Counted from the stretch's first letter, positions 50,948-61,316 are shown. The stretch: DNA of 64,000 nucleotides from Trypanosoma brucei gambiense DAL972 (GCF_000210295.1 NC_026738.1:868001-932000); one strand, 5' to 3'. Notes: generated by a model from the sequence alone, not told the origin. Numbers and translations are program-made.

Positions 50948-51612
50948 GGATAAGGGGAGGGATAAAATAATAGCAAAAGTTACCATCATTATAACGATAG
51001 ATAACAAAAAAAAACTATCATTAAAAGCGTAACCAAACACAACCACACACCTGCATTCGTAACTGTACTGTAATGACAGATAAATCAATGGAAATGGACG
51101 GTAGAAGTTGAACCAAAACTAAGGACAGAAATCAAAAAGTTTAAGTGAATGGGAAAATAGCCAAGACAAAGAAGAAAACACGCGAGAGGAATGAACAACA
51201 TCACAAACCAAAAATACAATAAAAAAATAAAAAGAGAAGAAATGAGTGAAACAAATGGGGGTAATAATAACCGTTTTTTTTTTCATTTTGCGACTGCTGA
51301 CACATTAAAAGTTCTCATTCTCTCCGTCTCACACACAAACGTACGATAATAATTTCCTCCTCTCGAATGGAAGACGTTTAAAAACACGCTAAAAATAAAA
51401 TGAATGTGTCGCAAACGTGATGCACCGGATTGGGGAGAAGTATTGAAACAAATGCGTGATAAATATTTGCAGAGATAAAAATACACGATAGAAACCTGTT
51501 CCCTTTGACATTTTTTTTTGTTCCCCATCCTGTATTCCACTATTTGTTTTCTTTGTGCGGCTTTGGTGTTGTCCGCCTATTGCCGTTTTATTCTCTTTAT
51601 TTCTTTGCGTAT

Positions 51613-51630
51613 GTATATATATATATATAT
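51613..51630. repeat. (TA)n repeat
   Basis: About nine TA units. Confidence 0.9.
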
Positions 51631-52312
51631 TTATATATCCTCCTTTCCCTTCTTCCTAAACCGCCTGGTTAGGGGAGACACTCCGCTGGCATCAAAAACA
51701 AAATAAAGTCAAGCGGAGCATGGAGGGAAAAGGAAAAGGAAAAAAAAAACAACAACAACAACACCTTCGTGTTATTGTTTCACTCATAACTTTTGCGTAG
51801 GGAATGGTAGAAAGGAATAAATGTATATTTTAATAAAGGAGCGAAGGGGGAAAACAAAAGCAAAACAAAGGAAAAATACAGACAAAAAAGGAATTTAAAA
51901 CAGAAAAAAAATTGAACAATACGTATTGATTTCTTTCGGGTTGTCACGTTTTGTCTGATTTCTCTTCCGACACCCGTGTATTTATGTAACCAAATACGGG
52001 TAGGAGAATAAAAACAAGAAATATATAAAGAAAATAATGATAAGGAAGGAGGGATAGAGTGATAAGGGTACAACATACACCTTATTTTCTTTCCTTTCAT
52101 CCGCTAACTTAAGGGAACGTACCGGTAGATCATTCGACCGATTCCTTGTTTGTTTTTTCGCTTGTGCCTCCCCCCTCCCCCCCCCCACGCACACATCACC
52201 CACAAAACACCGTACATCACACGCAGTGCATCCAACCACATTAAAAACATGGAGACAAGATAGAAAAGAAAAACAAACAAACAAAAACCAGAAGAACACT
52301 GAGAGACTACCA

Positions 52313-52334
52313 GACACACACACACACACACACA
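52313..52334. repeat. (CA)n repeat
   Basis: About 11 CA units immediately downstream (in minus-strand sense) of the stop of the 366-aa gene. Confidence 0.9.
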
Positions 52335-52339
52335 GTCGA

Positions 52340-53440
52340 TTACGTGGGACCAAATAAGGGAAAGAAACTATAGGAACCTTCGCCACCACTCCATGAATTA
52401 TCTTTAAAACAAGACTGCGAGAAGGGTGACGACAACCTCAGATGCGGCTCCACGTCGCATTGGGGTGCAAACGTTGGCACAAGTGGCCGAAAAGATGACT
52501 CCCGCCATGTCATTTCCCGCCCCACGCCTTTGGGTTTTGTAGGAGTTTTAGGTGCCATTGGCTTCAGATGAGGTGAACCCGCCGCAACTACGTTTAAAAC
52601 GTTGGGACTCAGCTGCTTCAGGCGCCGTGGGTTAGTAGGGGGTGGGATCGATTTAATCGGGTTCATTTGTATCGACAGTTGTTGAAGTTCAACAGTTTTT
52701 CGGCCCAAGCAACACGTGATGATCGACGTGGAAAGAAGTCTCGATTTGTTGGAATCGCTAACCAACACCAAATGATCCGATACGTCAAGTTTGTGAGTTT
52801 CACGAGCAGGAGAGCGCGCCGGTGGACTCCTTGTCACTTCCTGTACGTCCTTCACACCTTCTTTCGCATTGGCAAACAACCCCCAAGCACTCGGGCCACT
52901 CCAGTCGCGCAGTTGTGATTCCGTTGAAGGCATCGCAACTTCACTTTGCCACCGCGATTGTCGCTGATGATCCCCCCGAGTTTGCACTTCCAGGAGAGAA
53001 GGAAGGTGAAGTGGAGCCACTACGGGGGATTTTTTTTGAGCGAGTTCATCCGCAAATGCATACGTCCCCCAGGAGCAGACGGTGGACTCTGCGCTCCGGA
53101 TTTTGCTCTCACGACGGCTCCTCCCTATTCTTGGTGAGGTTAAAGGACCACGGGAATTGGATGTGCTTGTCCTCGTTGTTGAATGTGTTTCACGTGTTGT
53201 TAGTGTCGGTAACTTCATTCCCGCTAATCCTTTCCATGATTTTGAATCAGCGCTCTTTTCATCTACGCTGCTCAAACGGGGCAGCAGAAACCGCGATCGA
53301 CTACCCCTTTCGTTGAAGTTGGAAACCACGTCGCAGGAAATACATGCCGTTCTTCTGCGTGTGTGTGTATTCTTCTGCCTTCCAGTGTCATCGGTTGTGT
53401 TGGGCGTGTCTGTGGGGTTTGCATTCACAAAATTTTTCAT
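52340..53440 (-). CDS. Disordered Ser/Thr/Pro-rich hypothetical protein
   Basis: The product is 366 aa from the ATG at 53440 (the frame continues to a GTG at 53500) and is not recognised. Almost the whole chain is Ser/Thr/Pro/Arg-rich and probably disordered. Many proline-directed sites are present (LTSPRIG, KKSPVV, RSPPARSP, LSPNVL, GSPHLKP, PKTPTKP, LSSPFS), suggesting regulation by CDK- or MAPK-like kinases. Short hydrophobic islands are few: SWGTYAFADELAQKK, WGLFANAKEGVKDV and LVLVSDSNKSRLLS. No catalytic or membrane features are visible. Because composition is biased and no family is seen, coding status rests on frame length and position in the unit. Confidence 0.62.
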   Translation of the reverse strand: MKNFVNANPTDTPNTTDDTGRQKNTHTRRRTACISCDVVSNFNERGSRSRFLLPRLSSVDEKSADSKSWKGLAGMKLPTLTTRETHSTTRTSTSNSRGPLTSPRIGRSRRESKIRSAESTVCSWGTYAFADELAQKKSPVVAPLHLPSLLEVQTRGDHQRQSRWQSEVAMPSTESQLRDWSGPSAWGLFANAKEGVKDVQEVTRSPPARSPARETHKLDVSDHLVLVSDSNKSRLLSTSIITCCLGRKTVELQQLSIQMNPIKSIPPPTNPRRLKQLSPNVLNVVAAGSPHLKPMAPKTPTKPKGVGREMTWRESSFRPLVPTFAPQCDVEPHLRLSSPFSQSCFKDNSWSGGEGSYSFFPLFGPT

Positions 53441-54382
53441 CCCCTCCCTCGGGAAAGATTCTATATCACACCTCCGGTGATGTGTCCAGCAGCAAAACAC
53501 TGAAATGTTTTCCAGAAGTTTTGGTTTTCAGCCCACGCCACCGCTTGTAATACAAGACCTCGGGTCTACTCAGAAAAATTCTTTCGGCTTACCCCTGTTG
53601 CACGACTCACCCCCTCCTTGCCACAGTGGAGTTACGCTTTACCTCTTTCTTTTATTTTCCTTCTCTCGTGCTGTTGTTGCTTTTTTTTTTTTTGAGTGCA
53701 CCGGCTAATGCACATACACTTCTATATATTACGTACAAATACCGTTTGCACTCAACAAAACGCCACAAAGCCCAACTCCTTTACTTTAACAGAAAACCCA
53801 CTTCTTTTTTTTTTTTAATGTATAAATAAAGTGGTCCAGGTATTCTGGCTATTATTACAACTTATTGTCCACCTTTATAATTTTATGTCTTCACCCTATG
53901 TACTTCACGCCCCCCTTTTTGTCTTTTTAGTTTTCTTAACTCCCGTTTCAGGTGACAAAAAGAGACGAAACCAATCTCCCTTGGCGATATCTTCTCCACA
54001 AAGATATATTTCACTCCCTTTTGTTTCCTTCCCCACTCCCTTTGGAGCCACTCGGCGGATTTTAAAAGATCGCCCCTGCAGCTGTGGAGAGTCTAATAAC
54101 AGTGGAGGTGATGCTGTAATCACAATGTAAAGGGTATCGTCCAGAAGAGGAGGGAGAAAAGAAAAAAATAAATAAATAACGGAGCCGTTACGATTAGGAG
54201 GTTGAGAACAAGAGAGCAGTAAGTAACGTTATTAGTTGGATCACAATGTCACAAGAGAAAAAAAAAGTTAACAACCGTTACACTCCTACTGATGTGTATG
54301 TACGCGCGTGTTTGCGTACGCGTACGTGATGCAGTGACGCGTGGTAGATGCGGAAGCAAATAAAATGAATGACTGCGGTTCG
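53441..54382. other. Intergenic region
   Basis: No gene is seen. A purine-rich plus strand at about 54139-54172 (pyrimidine tract on the minus strand) is followed in minus sense by an AG candidate near 54114-54115. That would give the 366-aa gene a long 5' UTR of about 670 bases. Confidence 0.45.
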
Positions 54383-55033
54383 TTACTCCTCTCCTGAAGG
54401 TGGGGGAGGTGGGCGCATGGCTTTGTCTTCCTCCCGTATTTCCACACGATACTCCGCTGAGCTGCGCTGCTGCTGCCAGTGATGGCGTCCACTAGTTGGT
54501 CCCAAACCACGTTGTTGGTGAAGGTACTCCCGTCCCGGTTGCACGTCCTGAAAATGTTGAAACTGCTGCCGACTTAACTCGGGGTCGTAAACTTCCTCCA
54601 TATATGTTGCCACGTCTTGTCCGGTATCGCGTGGGATGCCCATGCTGTCGTACTCGTACGTGTGTGTCCGGGTAAAATTATGGTGCTTCTCAAGCACATA
54701 TATCGCACGCCGGGCCTCTTCAATACACTCGTCGATAAGTAACTTTTCCGTGGCGGTCGCTCGTCGGCGGAAAGCAAAGCGGCAGTAGGCGATGAGGCTG
54801 CGACGGCGAACACTTTTGAAGTCCATAAGCCCTTTAATAATGTTGCGGTAGAGAAGCAACACGAGACTCTTGTGCTCTGGTGTTGATGTGAATTCCCAAA
54901 CCTCCCTTCGCGCATGAGGACGCGGTTTCACTTCTTGTTCTTCCTCCGGAGGATGCAGTTTCTGAGTCGGAATGAACTTTTGCCTCAACAGCGGGGTGGA
55001 AAATAATACACCTCGCCGCGTTATGGGCAACAT
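54383..55033 (-). CDS. LYR-motif mitochondrial protein
   Basis: The product is 216 aa from an ATG at 55033. The first 25 residues (MLPITRRGVLFSTPLLRQKF) are basic and look like a mitochondrial targeting sequence. Residues about 54-115 form the LYR (Complex1_LYR) fold: HKSLVLLLYRNIIKGL with L61-Y62-R63, then FRRRATATEKLLIDECIEEARRAIYVLEKHH. LYR proteins bind the mitochondrial acyl carrier protein and serve in iron-sulphur cluster transfer, complex I or III assembly, or as mitoribosome assembly factors. Residues 120-216 are a kinetoplastid-type extension, rich in Gln, Arg and His, ending in a proline-rich tail. Which complex it serves cannot be told from sequence. Confidence 0.8.
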   Translation of the reverse strand: MLPITRRGVLFSTPLLRQKFIPTQKLHPPEEEQEVKPRPHARREVWEFTSTPEHKSLVLLLYRNIIKGLMDFKSVRRRSLIAYCRFAFRRRATATEKLLIDECIEEARRAIYVLEKHHNFTRTHTYEYDSMGIPRDTGQDVATYMEEVYDPELSRQQFQHFQDVQPGREYLHQQRGLGPTSGRHHWQQQRSSAEYRVEIREEDKAMRPPPPPSGEE

Positions 55034-56387
55034 CCGCCGTCTTCCTAAGAGACGGAATACAAATAAGACAATCCTATGTTGCTCTCCTTGTGTAGTGCCG
55101 CGTCCTCTAGCCGCTTACACTAACATACACAACCACTGGTCGCTGTGTAGGTTACTTCGCGTAATAGTGATAGGAAGGAAGGAATAAAATACGCACACAT
55201 CAACACACGCACATAAATTGACACCACGTAACGGCGCAAATCTTTCCGTTAAAACGTGTAACGAGGTTTCCGGAACAATATAAAATGACCCTCAACTGCA
55301 CGTTAACACGCAAATGTAAATACACTTGCGCATAACAACATCCCCAATAAAGAGAGAGAGAGTGGTGGGGAAACAGAAAAAGGGACACACAGAAAATTAT
55401 AGAGCAACGATACAGAAAAGAAACCACAAATTAAAACATAGCGAGCCAAAATCTTCCTCTCGGAAGGAACAAAGGGACGGAGGCACGTGTTAGGAACACG
55501 CACCAGCAAGTGACCATCATGTCGTCGGTGATTTCTCTACAAACCTCCAACCTATACACATTCACACGAAGTTTCCAACATTGGAACTTAAAACCAACCA
55601 CGAAGGAGGGAAGCGCAGGTGTCATTTGCAGTATAATCACGTCTCACGAGAACCTGAACGTTTTATCCCTCGAACTTCATTTATTATTTGTTGATTGAAA
55701 ACGAAGTACCATCAAAAAACTTCCACCATATATAAATGCACACATATATATTATATATAAAAACATACGAATATATAGATTTTTTACAGCAATTTCCCCT
55801 TCCTTCCTCGCTTTGAAGGGTGCATAGATTCTATTTTTTCCCCTCTTCCCTCTTGCATGATAAAGAACCACAAAATCGTATATGACGCACAAACACTTCC
55901 TAACACTGTGTACCTGTGTTTCCACCCACCCCCCTCACAAATCACAGAGCACTTCACCAAATCTCACGTTTGTTTTGTTTTCTCCGTTTTTTTTTTTAAA
56001 AAAACTCCTCTGCCTTACATACACTACTTTTTGTCACTGTCCTCTCCATCTAAGCACATGTTTTAATCTTTTAATTTTACTCTCTCTCTTTGTCTCCATG
56101 TACACGCTGACTACACTACTCTGTTGACTGATGAGTCCAACCAAACAGCATCTCTAACGTTCTGTCTCTTTTCTTTTTATGCGAGAACATCCCACACAGT
56201 GCCCTTAACTTCGCATGCACTACTCGTTCAATGACTTGCCCCTTTTCAATCTGTTTACCCAGTTTCACACAATCTGCTTTAATACCAAGTGACAAACTCA
56301 TGTTCAGTACAAAAACACACACACACACACACACATGTAGCATCATCGAGAGCAACAAGTATGGTACAGCAACGACACTCACAACTC
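55034..56387. other. Intergenic region (1.35 kb)
   Basis: No supported gene is present. The plus strand near 55170-55190 is purine-rich, with an AG candidate at 55155-55156 in minus sense for the LYR gene. The right part is probably the long 3' UTR of the receptor-like kinase and includes (AC)n at 56315-56335. Confidence 0.5.
56315..56335. repeat. (AC)n repeat
   Basis: About ten AC units in the kinase 3' UTR. Confidence 0.9.
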
Positions 56388-59300
56388 TTAAAGCTCCTGG
56401 ACATTACTGAAGAAGGGGCTATTAGGGTTGAATTGAACATGCGTTGCCTCAAAGTTTTCACCCACAACCTCAAAACAATGCATTGCCATTTTTGCAGTTA
56501 GCCGCTTGTCGGGATCGGTCACCAGCAGTGATAGAACGAAACTAGCAAATTCAAGCGAATAGTTTCGCGCCAGGATGTCGTTCATCACCATGGCAGCAAA
56601 ACCCTCCCGTTCGGCCTCCTCGTACATCAGACGCACCGTTTGTACCGTTACACGGGCTGTTGCAAGAGCATACAACACGCAACCGAGGCTCCACAAGTCG
56701 CTTGCTGTAGAGGTTTGACCAACCCAACACTCCGGTGCAATGTACGGTCGTGTGCCACCTCCTCGCCCCATCTTGCGGCGCCCCTCTAGCACAAAAGCAA
56801 GGCCAAAGTCCGTTACAACAATAGGAATGATATCTGCTGTAATTCTCGTTGGGCAACCACCGCGACTGGTGGACCGCGGTGACTTTCCCCTTTCCTTCGG
56901 CGTCTCGTCAAACACCTCAACTGCAACGGCAAGCGGAGAGGTAACGTCTTTCCCCTCCTTGCTTCCACCTTCCCTGTTGCAACCGTGATGAGATTTGCTG
57001 CCCCCATGCTCATGGCGAGAGCTCCCACTGCAGTCAAGGGGATTCCCACGAATAAGGATATTTTCGGGCTTAAGATCGCGGTGTACTATAGGCGGGCGCT
57101 GCGAGTGCAAGTGGTGAAGAACCGAAGAAAGTTGGTATGCAATTGAGAGTAGTTGCGGCTCCGTGAAGGGGTTTTCGCGCATCACAAACATGTCCTCCAG
57201 TTTCTTGTATATGTCATTCATACCACTGCCACAGTTACTAGTGGAAGCCGCACCTACTCTACGGTCGGGTGCTGCGGCTCGCCCACATGGCGATGAACCG
57301 CAAGAGTCTTCTCCACAAAACAACCTCGGCGCAGTGACTTTTGGAGGGAGAAGCGGGCTTTGACTGTTAGAGGAAATTAGACGCACCCCGTCCGAAGTAT
57401 CCTCATCTCGTTTATTAAGTTTTTCTTCATATGCACATGCTGCTTGCAGCTTTTCCCTCTCTAGTTGGGAGCGAACCTTGGGGTTATGGGTAGCGGAGTG
57501 TCGCATAGCGTAACCACAGAGGTCACCAAGCGGATGATACTCCATGACAAGTCCTAGATAGCGGCTATGAGCTAGTCCTTGGTCCGGTGATGGCTGTGAA
57601 GAACGTTCCCTCACTTCAGCCACTGGTTTGAGTGGTGAGTGGCAGAGTGAAGCTGGAGGTACATTATCATTCGTTGGTAATATAACAACTCCATTTCCCA
57701 TTGAGTATGGCTGTCTCCGCGGTGTTTGTGTGCCGTCCACCCTATGGTTGGTGTTAGTCACGGCACCAAGCGAGTGAGAACAAACATTGTTTCGGCCTCT
57801 TTCACTACATTGCACCTGCTGCCCCATCAGTGACGGTTGATATGTCGCCACTGTTTGCAAAGATGACACGCGACCCTCCCTTCCAATGTGGCCACCTAAA
57901 ATACTAGAAGTGTCAATTTCTGCAGTCAACACTTTAGTTGAGCTATTCCTCTGGAGGCGAGCTGCACGCACGGCGTCTGCGACCGACTTCGGTTTGGACA
58001 TCGCCGGCACCGAACAATGCGTAGGTGCGCAGGCGCATAAGTCCTCCGCCACAAAGTTGGTGTATTGCACACTTCCGGCGGCCGGTTGCACGTAATTGGG
58101 TAATGTGGGTGTTGGCGGTAATGCCGGTTGTGGACATCTGGCGACACCAGAAGCAGATATTGCGATATCGAAGTCCTTGTAGTGTATTCCACCCCGTGGA
58201 GCATAGCTTGTTCTCTTTGAAGTGGTAAGTGATTCGCCCTCCTGCTGTTGCTGCTCGCACTGGTCGTTGTTTTCGCCCTGTTGTTGTTGTTGAACTATAG
58301 GGGACGGCATTCGTTCCGTGGGTTGCGCAAAGTTGGGGTAGTGAACCACGATGGCTTGCTGTCGGGCTGGTGTAGTTAGCTGCGATGGTGTACCTACGGT
58401 CCTTACTGCTACAGTTGCCGAGTTCCCCTCTGCTCCAACAGCACTGGACGTGGTTAAACGGGTCGGTGCATTTGGCGGTGATGTTTCATGCACATCAGGA
58501 GGAGGCTGTGCGTGGTTTGAAGACCGTACACTTCCACAATGTGTTGACACCGAGGCAGCAGATGCTGATGGAGGAGGTGCAGTGGAGACCAGATTGTCCT
58601 CTTTACTCCGCTTGCCGATCGACGGTGGTGGCATATAAGACACTTCATCCGTACCTTTAGCCGTGTGTGATCTCGCAGGATCTGTGATATCGACCTTCTG
58701 AGGTTCAGCCAACGGTTTCTGACTTGCCGGCACTTCAGGTATATTACGTTTTTCTCCATGCGGTCCCGCAGGTGCACGCGGGATACCTGCATCCAACAGA
58801 GGTGCGTCGAGGCGCGAACAATTTATTTCCTTCGATGCAAACGCACAAGATCCTCGCTTCGGCTGAAAAACATATGGAGATGTCATCGCATGCGCCAAGA
58901 AGGCCTGTGGTGTTGAAGGAGATTCATTACCACCTGTAAACTCATAATTCATGAACATTTCCACAATTCGTATAATGTTTGGGTGGCCCTGCAGGGAGTT
59001 AATTGTTTCACACTCCCTTAGTGCGTCTAAGCGTTCTTTGTTATCTCTGCACACAAGGTATTTGAGAGCGAACTGCTGTTTGCTGCGTCTATGCTTGACC
59101 AAATATACAGACGAAAATGCACCTTCTCCAATACGTCGTACCACCTCGTAGCGCGAGTCCCGTGTAGTGTTCTTTACCACCATATCCATCTCTGTTCTGA
59201 AATTTGCACCATCCCCAGCAATTCTTAGATTCCGCGGAGTTGCAGCCGACCCACTTGCGGCTTCGGCAACTTTCCTCCTATGGCTTCTATCTGGTTCTGC

Positions 59301-61316
59301 CACGAACTGCCTTCTCCCGCCTGCCCTTTTGGGAGATATTCTGCTACCAATTGTCTTTCTCTCTTCCTTCGCAAGAAGATGTACAGTATAGTCCCCATCG
59401 GGTCCCCCAGCGGTTACAGGACGAGAAATTACCGTTGTTGTCACCACCACCACGATAAGACCAGCGAGGCAAGTGGTAAAGACGCCAATAGTGTACAGAA
59501 GTTTGCGGTTTAGACCTTCCTGGGGTTGCGGAGTCACCTCATGATGAATTCTGAACGGCGTGAAGGTGACCGGAGTATAGAGAAGAGACATTTCTACCGC
59601 TGCAGGGCAACCTCTGTCCACACAAGGGAGAGGTACAAAACCATTGGCAAAGCACACGAAAACACGCGTTGCCTCACCCATTGGGTAGAACACCGCCACC
59701 GTCGCTTCGTCCTCTTGCTGGAATACTTGTGCGTCCGTAGTCCCCGCCACGTTATCCGTACAGCGGACATTACTAGACAACCGCACAAATCCGCTGCGGG
59801 GTGGCCGCAAGGTGAGGTTAAGCGGGACACCAACGGGTATTACAGCACGCACCTCAGCTACGCTTGTGACCGCAACATCACTCGCACGGTAGAAGAGACG
59901 AGTGGAAGCCGTACCATCAGCATCGAAACCACCAATATTAAAGAACACCATGGTTGCACCAAGAAGTCCAGTTGAGAGTGGGAAAGCAAAGGGTGTTGAT
60001 ATCTCAGTTGGAAGTGGGCTTCTACCGCCAATCAGCGGTTCCCACATATCTGGGCTGCTATCATTTCCGTTGTTGGGATTTGTGTGGTTGAAAAGTTTCT
60101 CAATGTCGAGGCAATTGACGAAACTACTATTCATCATAACGCACAACCTACCGTTGAAGGCAAACATATGCCTTTTTTGAGGACTGGGAATGCTCAGTTC
60201 CATGTTACATGGCACACCAGGTATAAGAGACAAGGAAAGGGACGCACTAGTTTTGCTACTGTTGTCGTCATTTACAAGCGGATCACTTTCAACAAGCATA
60301 ACAACCTGCACTGCGGGTGTAGGACACCACAAACCCACGGAAGATACTTCACCGGGATTGTCCGTCGCATTGACCCATTTGTGCCCCTCTGAGCACTCGC
60401 GAAACAGTTCCGATTCCCACTGCTCAAGGGGCCCGTCATGATGCACCTCACCACCGACAACATACATAAGTGCGTTATCAAGTGTGACGAGCGGGTTTCG
60501 CACTGCCGTTGTGAGGTTGAAGATATCGGGATGGTACTGCCGTTTCTGTGTATCATACACATCCACAGTACCAATAACTCCGCCCGTGTTCATATCAACT
60601 CCGCCCACGATGAAGAGTAAATGGCCATGTGAGGCGCATGTTGCGTTGGCACGAAGTACTGTGCCCGCTGGTACGCTGTCACCCACGCGCTCTTCCGCCT
60701 CTGCTCCCCTTGAGTCACTGACCCATGACTGTGTGAGAAAGTGATCCACAACTTTGGTCATATCATTAGAGAGTGCCCATATGCTCGCGTACTGCTCCCT
60801 AACCAACGGGGACTGCGGAAACCCATCCCTCTCAGGGTAGTAATAACTGCAGGCACCAACAACATATACGCCCGAATTGTTTTGGTCATCAATATCATCT
60901 ACCCGTACTGCACTCGTGGGACCAGCCACCATAAGAGGTGTTGCATTCCCGTGTGCCCCACTACCAAGTCCTCGACCGCCCAGTTTGATGGGAAGTTCCA
61001 TGTGCTGTGGCTCCGTTTGATCACTGGGGTCCACAATGTCAACGGCATTGACGCGCTGAGTACACGCAACATCTCTACAACCACCAATGATGACGAGGGA
61101 ACCATTTAACCACACAACGGCACTGTATGCTCGACCAATCGCCATTTCCGAGTCAAACGGTACCCATGAATCATCAGAATCCTTCAATGTACCATTGGTC
61201 GCGCGCCTAAGAGTTGAAGATTCTGCCGCACCCAACAGATAAACAACATTTGCGCCAAACAAAACTGTTACAAAAGCTACAAACACCAACATACAGAACA
61301 ATGGCCGCACAACCAT
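56388..61316 (-). CDS. Receptor-like protein kinase with kelch-like ectodomain, one transmembrane helix and a large kinase insert
   Basis: The product is 1642 aa from the ATG at 61316; the open frame reaches only a TTG further upstream. Residues 1-30 are a hydrophobic signal or anchor. Residues about 40-600 carry kelch-like blades (LVIIGG, LLFIVGGVD, LMYVVGGE, FFNIGGFDADG) and about a dozen N-x-S/T sequons, so this part is probably extracellular or lumenal. A transmembrane helix lies at about 606-631. The kinase domain spans about 723-1616. It has a glycine loop (GEGAFSSV, 730-737), K752, E768, HRD at 1412-1414, DFG at 1503-1505 and APE at 1527-1529, so it should be active. Three insertions interrupt it: about 795-1250 between beta4 and beta5, about 1274-1366 after helix D, and about 1424-1494 before DFG. 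It is a tandem neighbour of a related kinase. Confidence 0.9.
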   Translation of the reverse strand: MVVRPLFCMLVFVAFVTVLFGANVVYLLGAAESSTLRRATNGTLKDSDDSWVPFDSEMAIGRAYSAVVWLNGSLVIIGGCRDVACTQRVNAVDIVDPSDQTEPQHMELPIKLGGRGLGSGAHGNATPLMVAGPTSAVRVDDIDDQNNSGVYVVGACSYYYPERDGFPQSPLVREQYASIWALSNDMTKVVDHFLTQSWVSDSRGAEAEERVGDSVPAGTVLRANATCASHGHLLFIVGGVDMNTGGVIGTVDVYDTQKRQYHPDIFNLTTAVRNPLVTLDNALMYVVGGEVHHDGPLEQWESELFRECSEGHKWVNATDNPGEVSSVGLWCPTPAVQVVMLVESDPLVNDDNSSKTSASLSLSLIPGVPCNMELSIPSPQKRHMFAFNGRLCVMMNSSFVNCLDIEKLFNHTNPNNGNDSSPDMWEPLIGGRSPLPTEISTPFAFPLSTGLLGATMVFFNIGGFDADGTASTRLFYRASDVAVTSVAEVRAVIPVGVPLNLTLRPPRSGFVRLSSNVRCTDNVAGTTDAQVFQQEDEATVAVFYPMGEATRVFVCFANGFVPLPCVDRGCPAAVEMSLLYTPVTFTPFRIHHEVTPQPQEGLNRKLLYTIGVFTTCLAGLIVVVVTTTVISRPVTAGGPDGDYTVHLLAKEERKTIGSRISPKRAGGRRQFVAEPDRSHRRKVAEAASGSAATPRNLRIAGDGANFRTEMDMVVKNTTRDSRYEVVRRIGEGAFSSVYLVKHRRSKQQFALKYLVCRDNKERLDALRECETINSLQGHPNIIRIVEMFMNYEFTGGNESPSTPQAFLAHAMTSPYVFQPKRGSCAFASKEINCSRLDAPLLDAGIPRAPAGPHGEKRNIPEVPASQKPLAEPQKVDITDPARSHTAKGTDEVSYMPPPSIGKRSKEDNLVSTAPPPSASAASVSTHCGSVRSSNHAQPPPDVHETSPPNAPTRLTTSSAVGAEGNSATVAVRTVGTPSQLTTPARQQAIVVHYPNFAQPTERMPSPIVQQQQQGENNDQCEQQQQEGESLTTSKRTSYAPRGGIHYKDFDIAISASGVARCPQPALPPTPTLPNYVQPAAGSVQYTNFVAEDLCACAPTHCSVPAMSKPKSVADAVRAARLQRNSSTKVLTAEIDTSSILGGHIGREGRVSSLQTVATYQPSLMGQQVQCSERGRNNVCSHSLGAVTNTNHRVDGTQTPRRQPYSMGNGVVILPTNDNVPPASLCHSPLKPVAEVRERSSQPSPDQGLAHSRYLGLVMEYHPLGDLCGYAMRHSATHNPKVRSQLEREKLQAACAYEEKLNKRDEDTSDGVRLISSNSQSPLLPPKVTAPRLFCGEDSCGSSPCGRAAAPDRRVGAASTSNCGSGMNDIYKKLEDMFVMRENPFTEPQLLSIAYQLSSVLHHLHSQRPPIVHRDLKPENILIRGNPLDCSGSSRHEHGGSKSHHGCNREGGSKEGKDVTSPLAVAVEVFDETPKERGKSPRSTSRGGCPTRITADIIPIVVTDFGLAFVLEGRRKMGRGGGTRPYIAPECWVGQTSTASDLWSLGCVLYALATARVTVQTVRLMYEEAEREGFAAMVMNDILARNYSLEFASFVLSLLVTDPDKRLTAKMAMHCFEVVGENFEATHVQFNPNSPFFSNVQEL

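Larger units (their letters stand above)
49205..52339. other. 3.1 kb AT-rich gene-free interval within the minus-strand unit
   Basis: No supported gene is present on either strand. The plus strand is A-rich, so transcripts of the minus-strand unit would be U-rich. It contains at least four (TA)n runs (49565-49600, 49780-49803, 50922-50947, 51613-51630), numerous A or T tracts and ATAAATAA-like elements. Most of it is probably a very long 3' UTR of the gene ending at 52340. The far left part holds the eIF2 beta 5' UTR, with an AG candidate near 49382-49383 downstream of a minus-strand pyrimidine tract (about 49411-49432). Confidence 0.7.

Noticed and set aside
51283..51540. 85-aa minus-strand frame in the AT-rich interval
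   Set aside because: Length within chance expectation, only 81 aa from its first ATG, no family resemblance; kept only as a target for ribosome profiling.
51982..52389. 135-aa minus-strand frame overlapping the end of the 366-aa gene
   Set aside because: No suitable start, Phe/Val/Cys-rich translation of a U-rich 3' UTR with a CA repeat.
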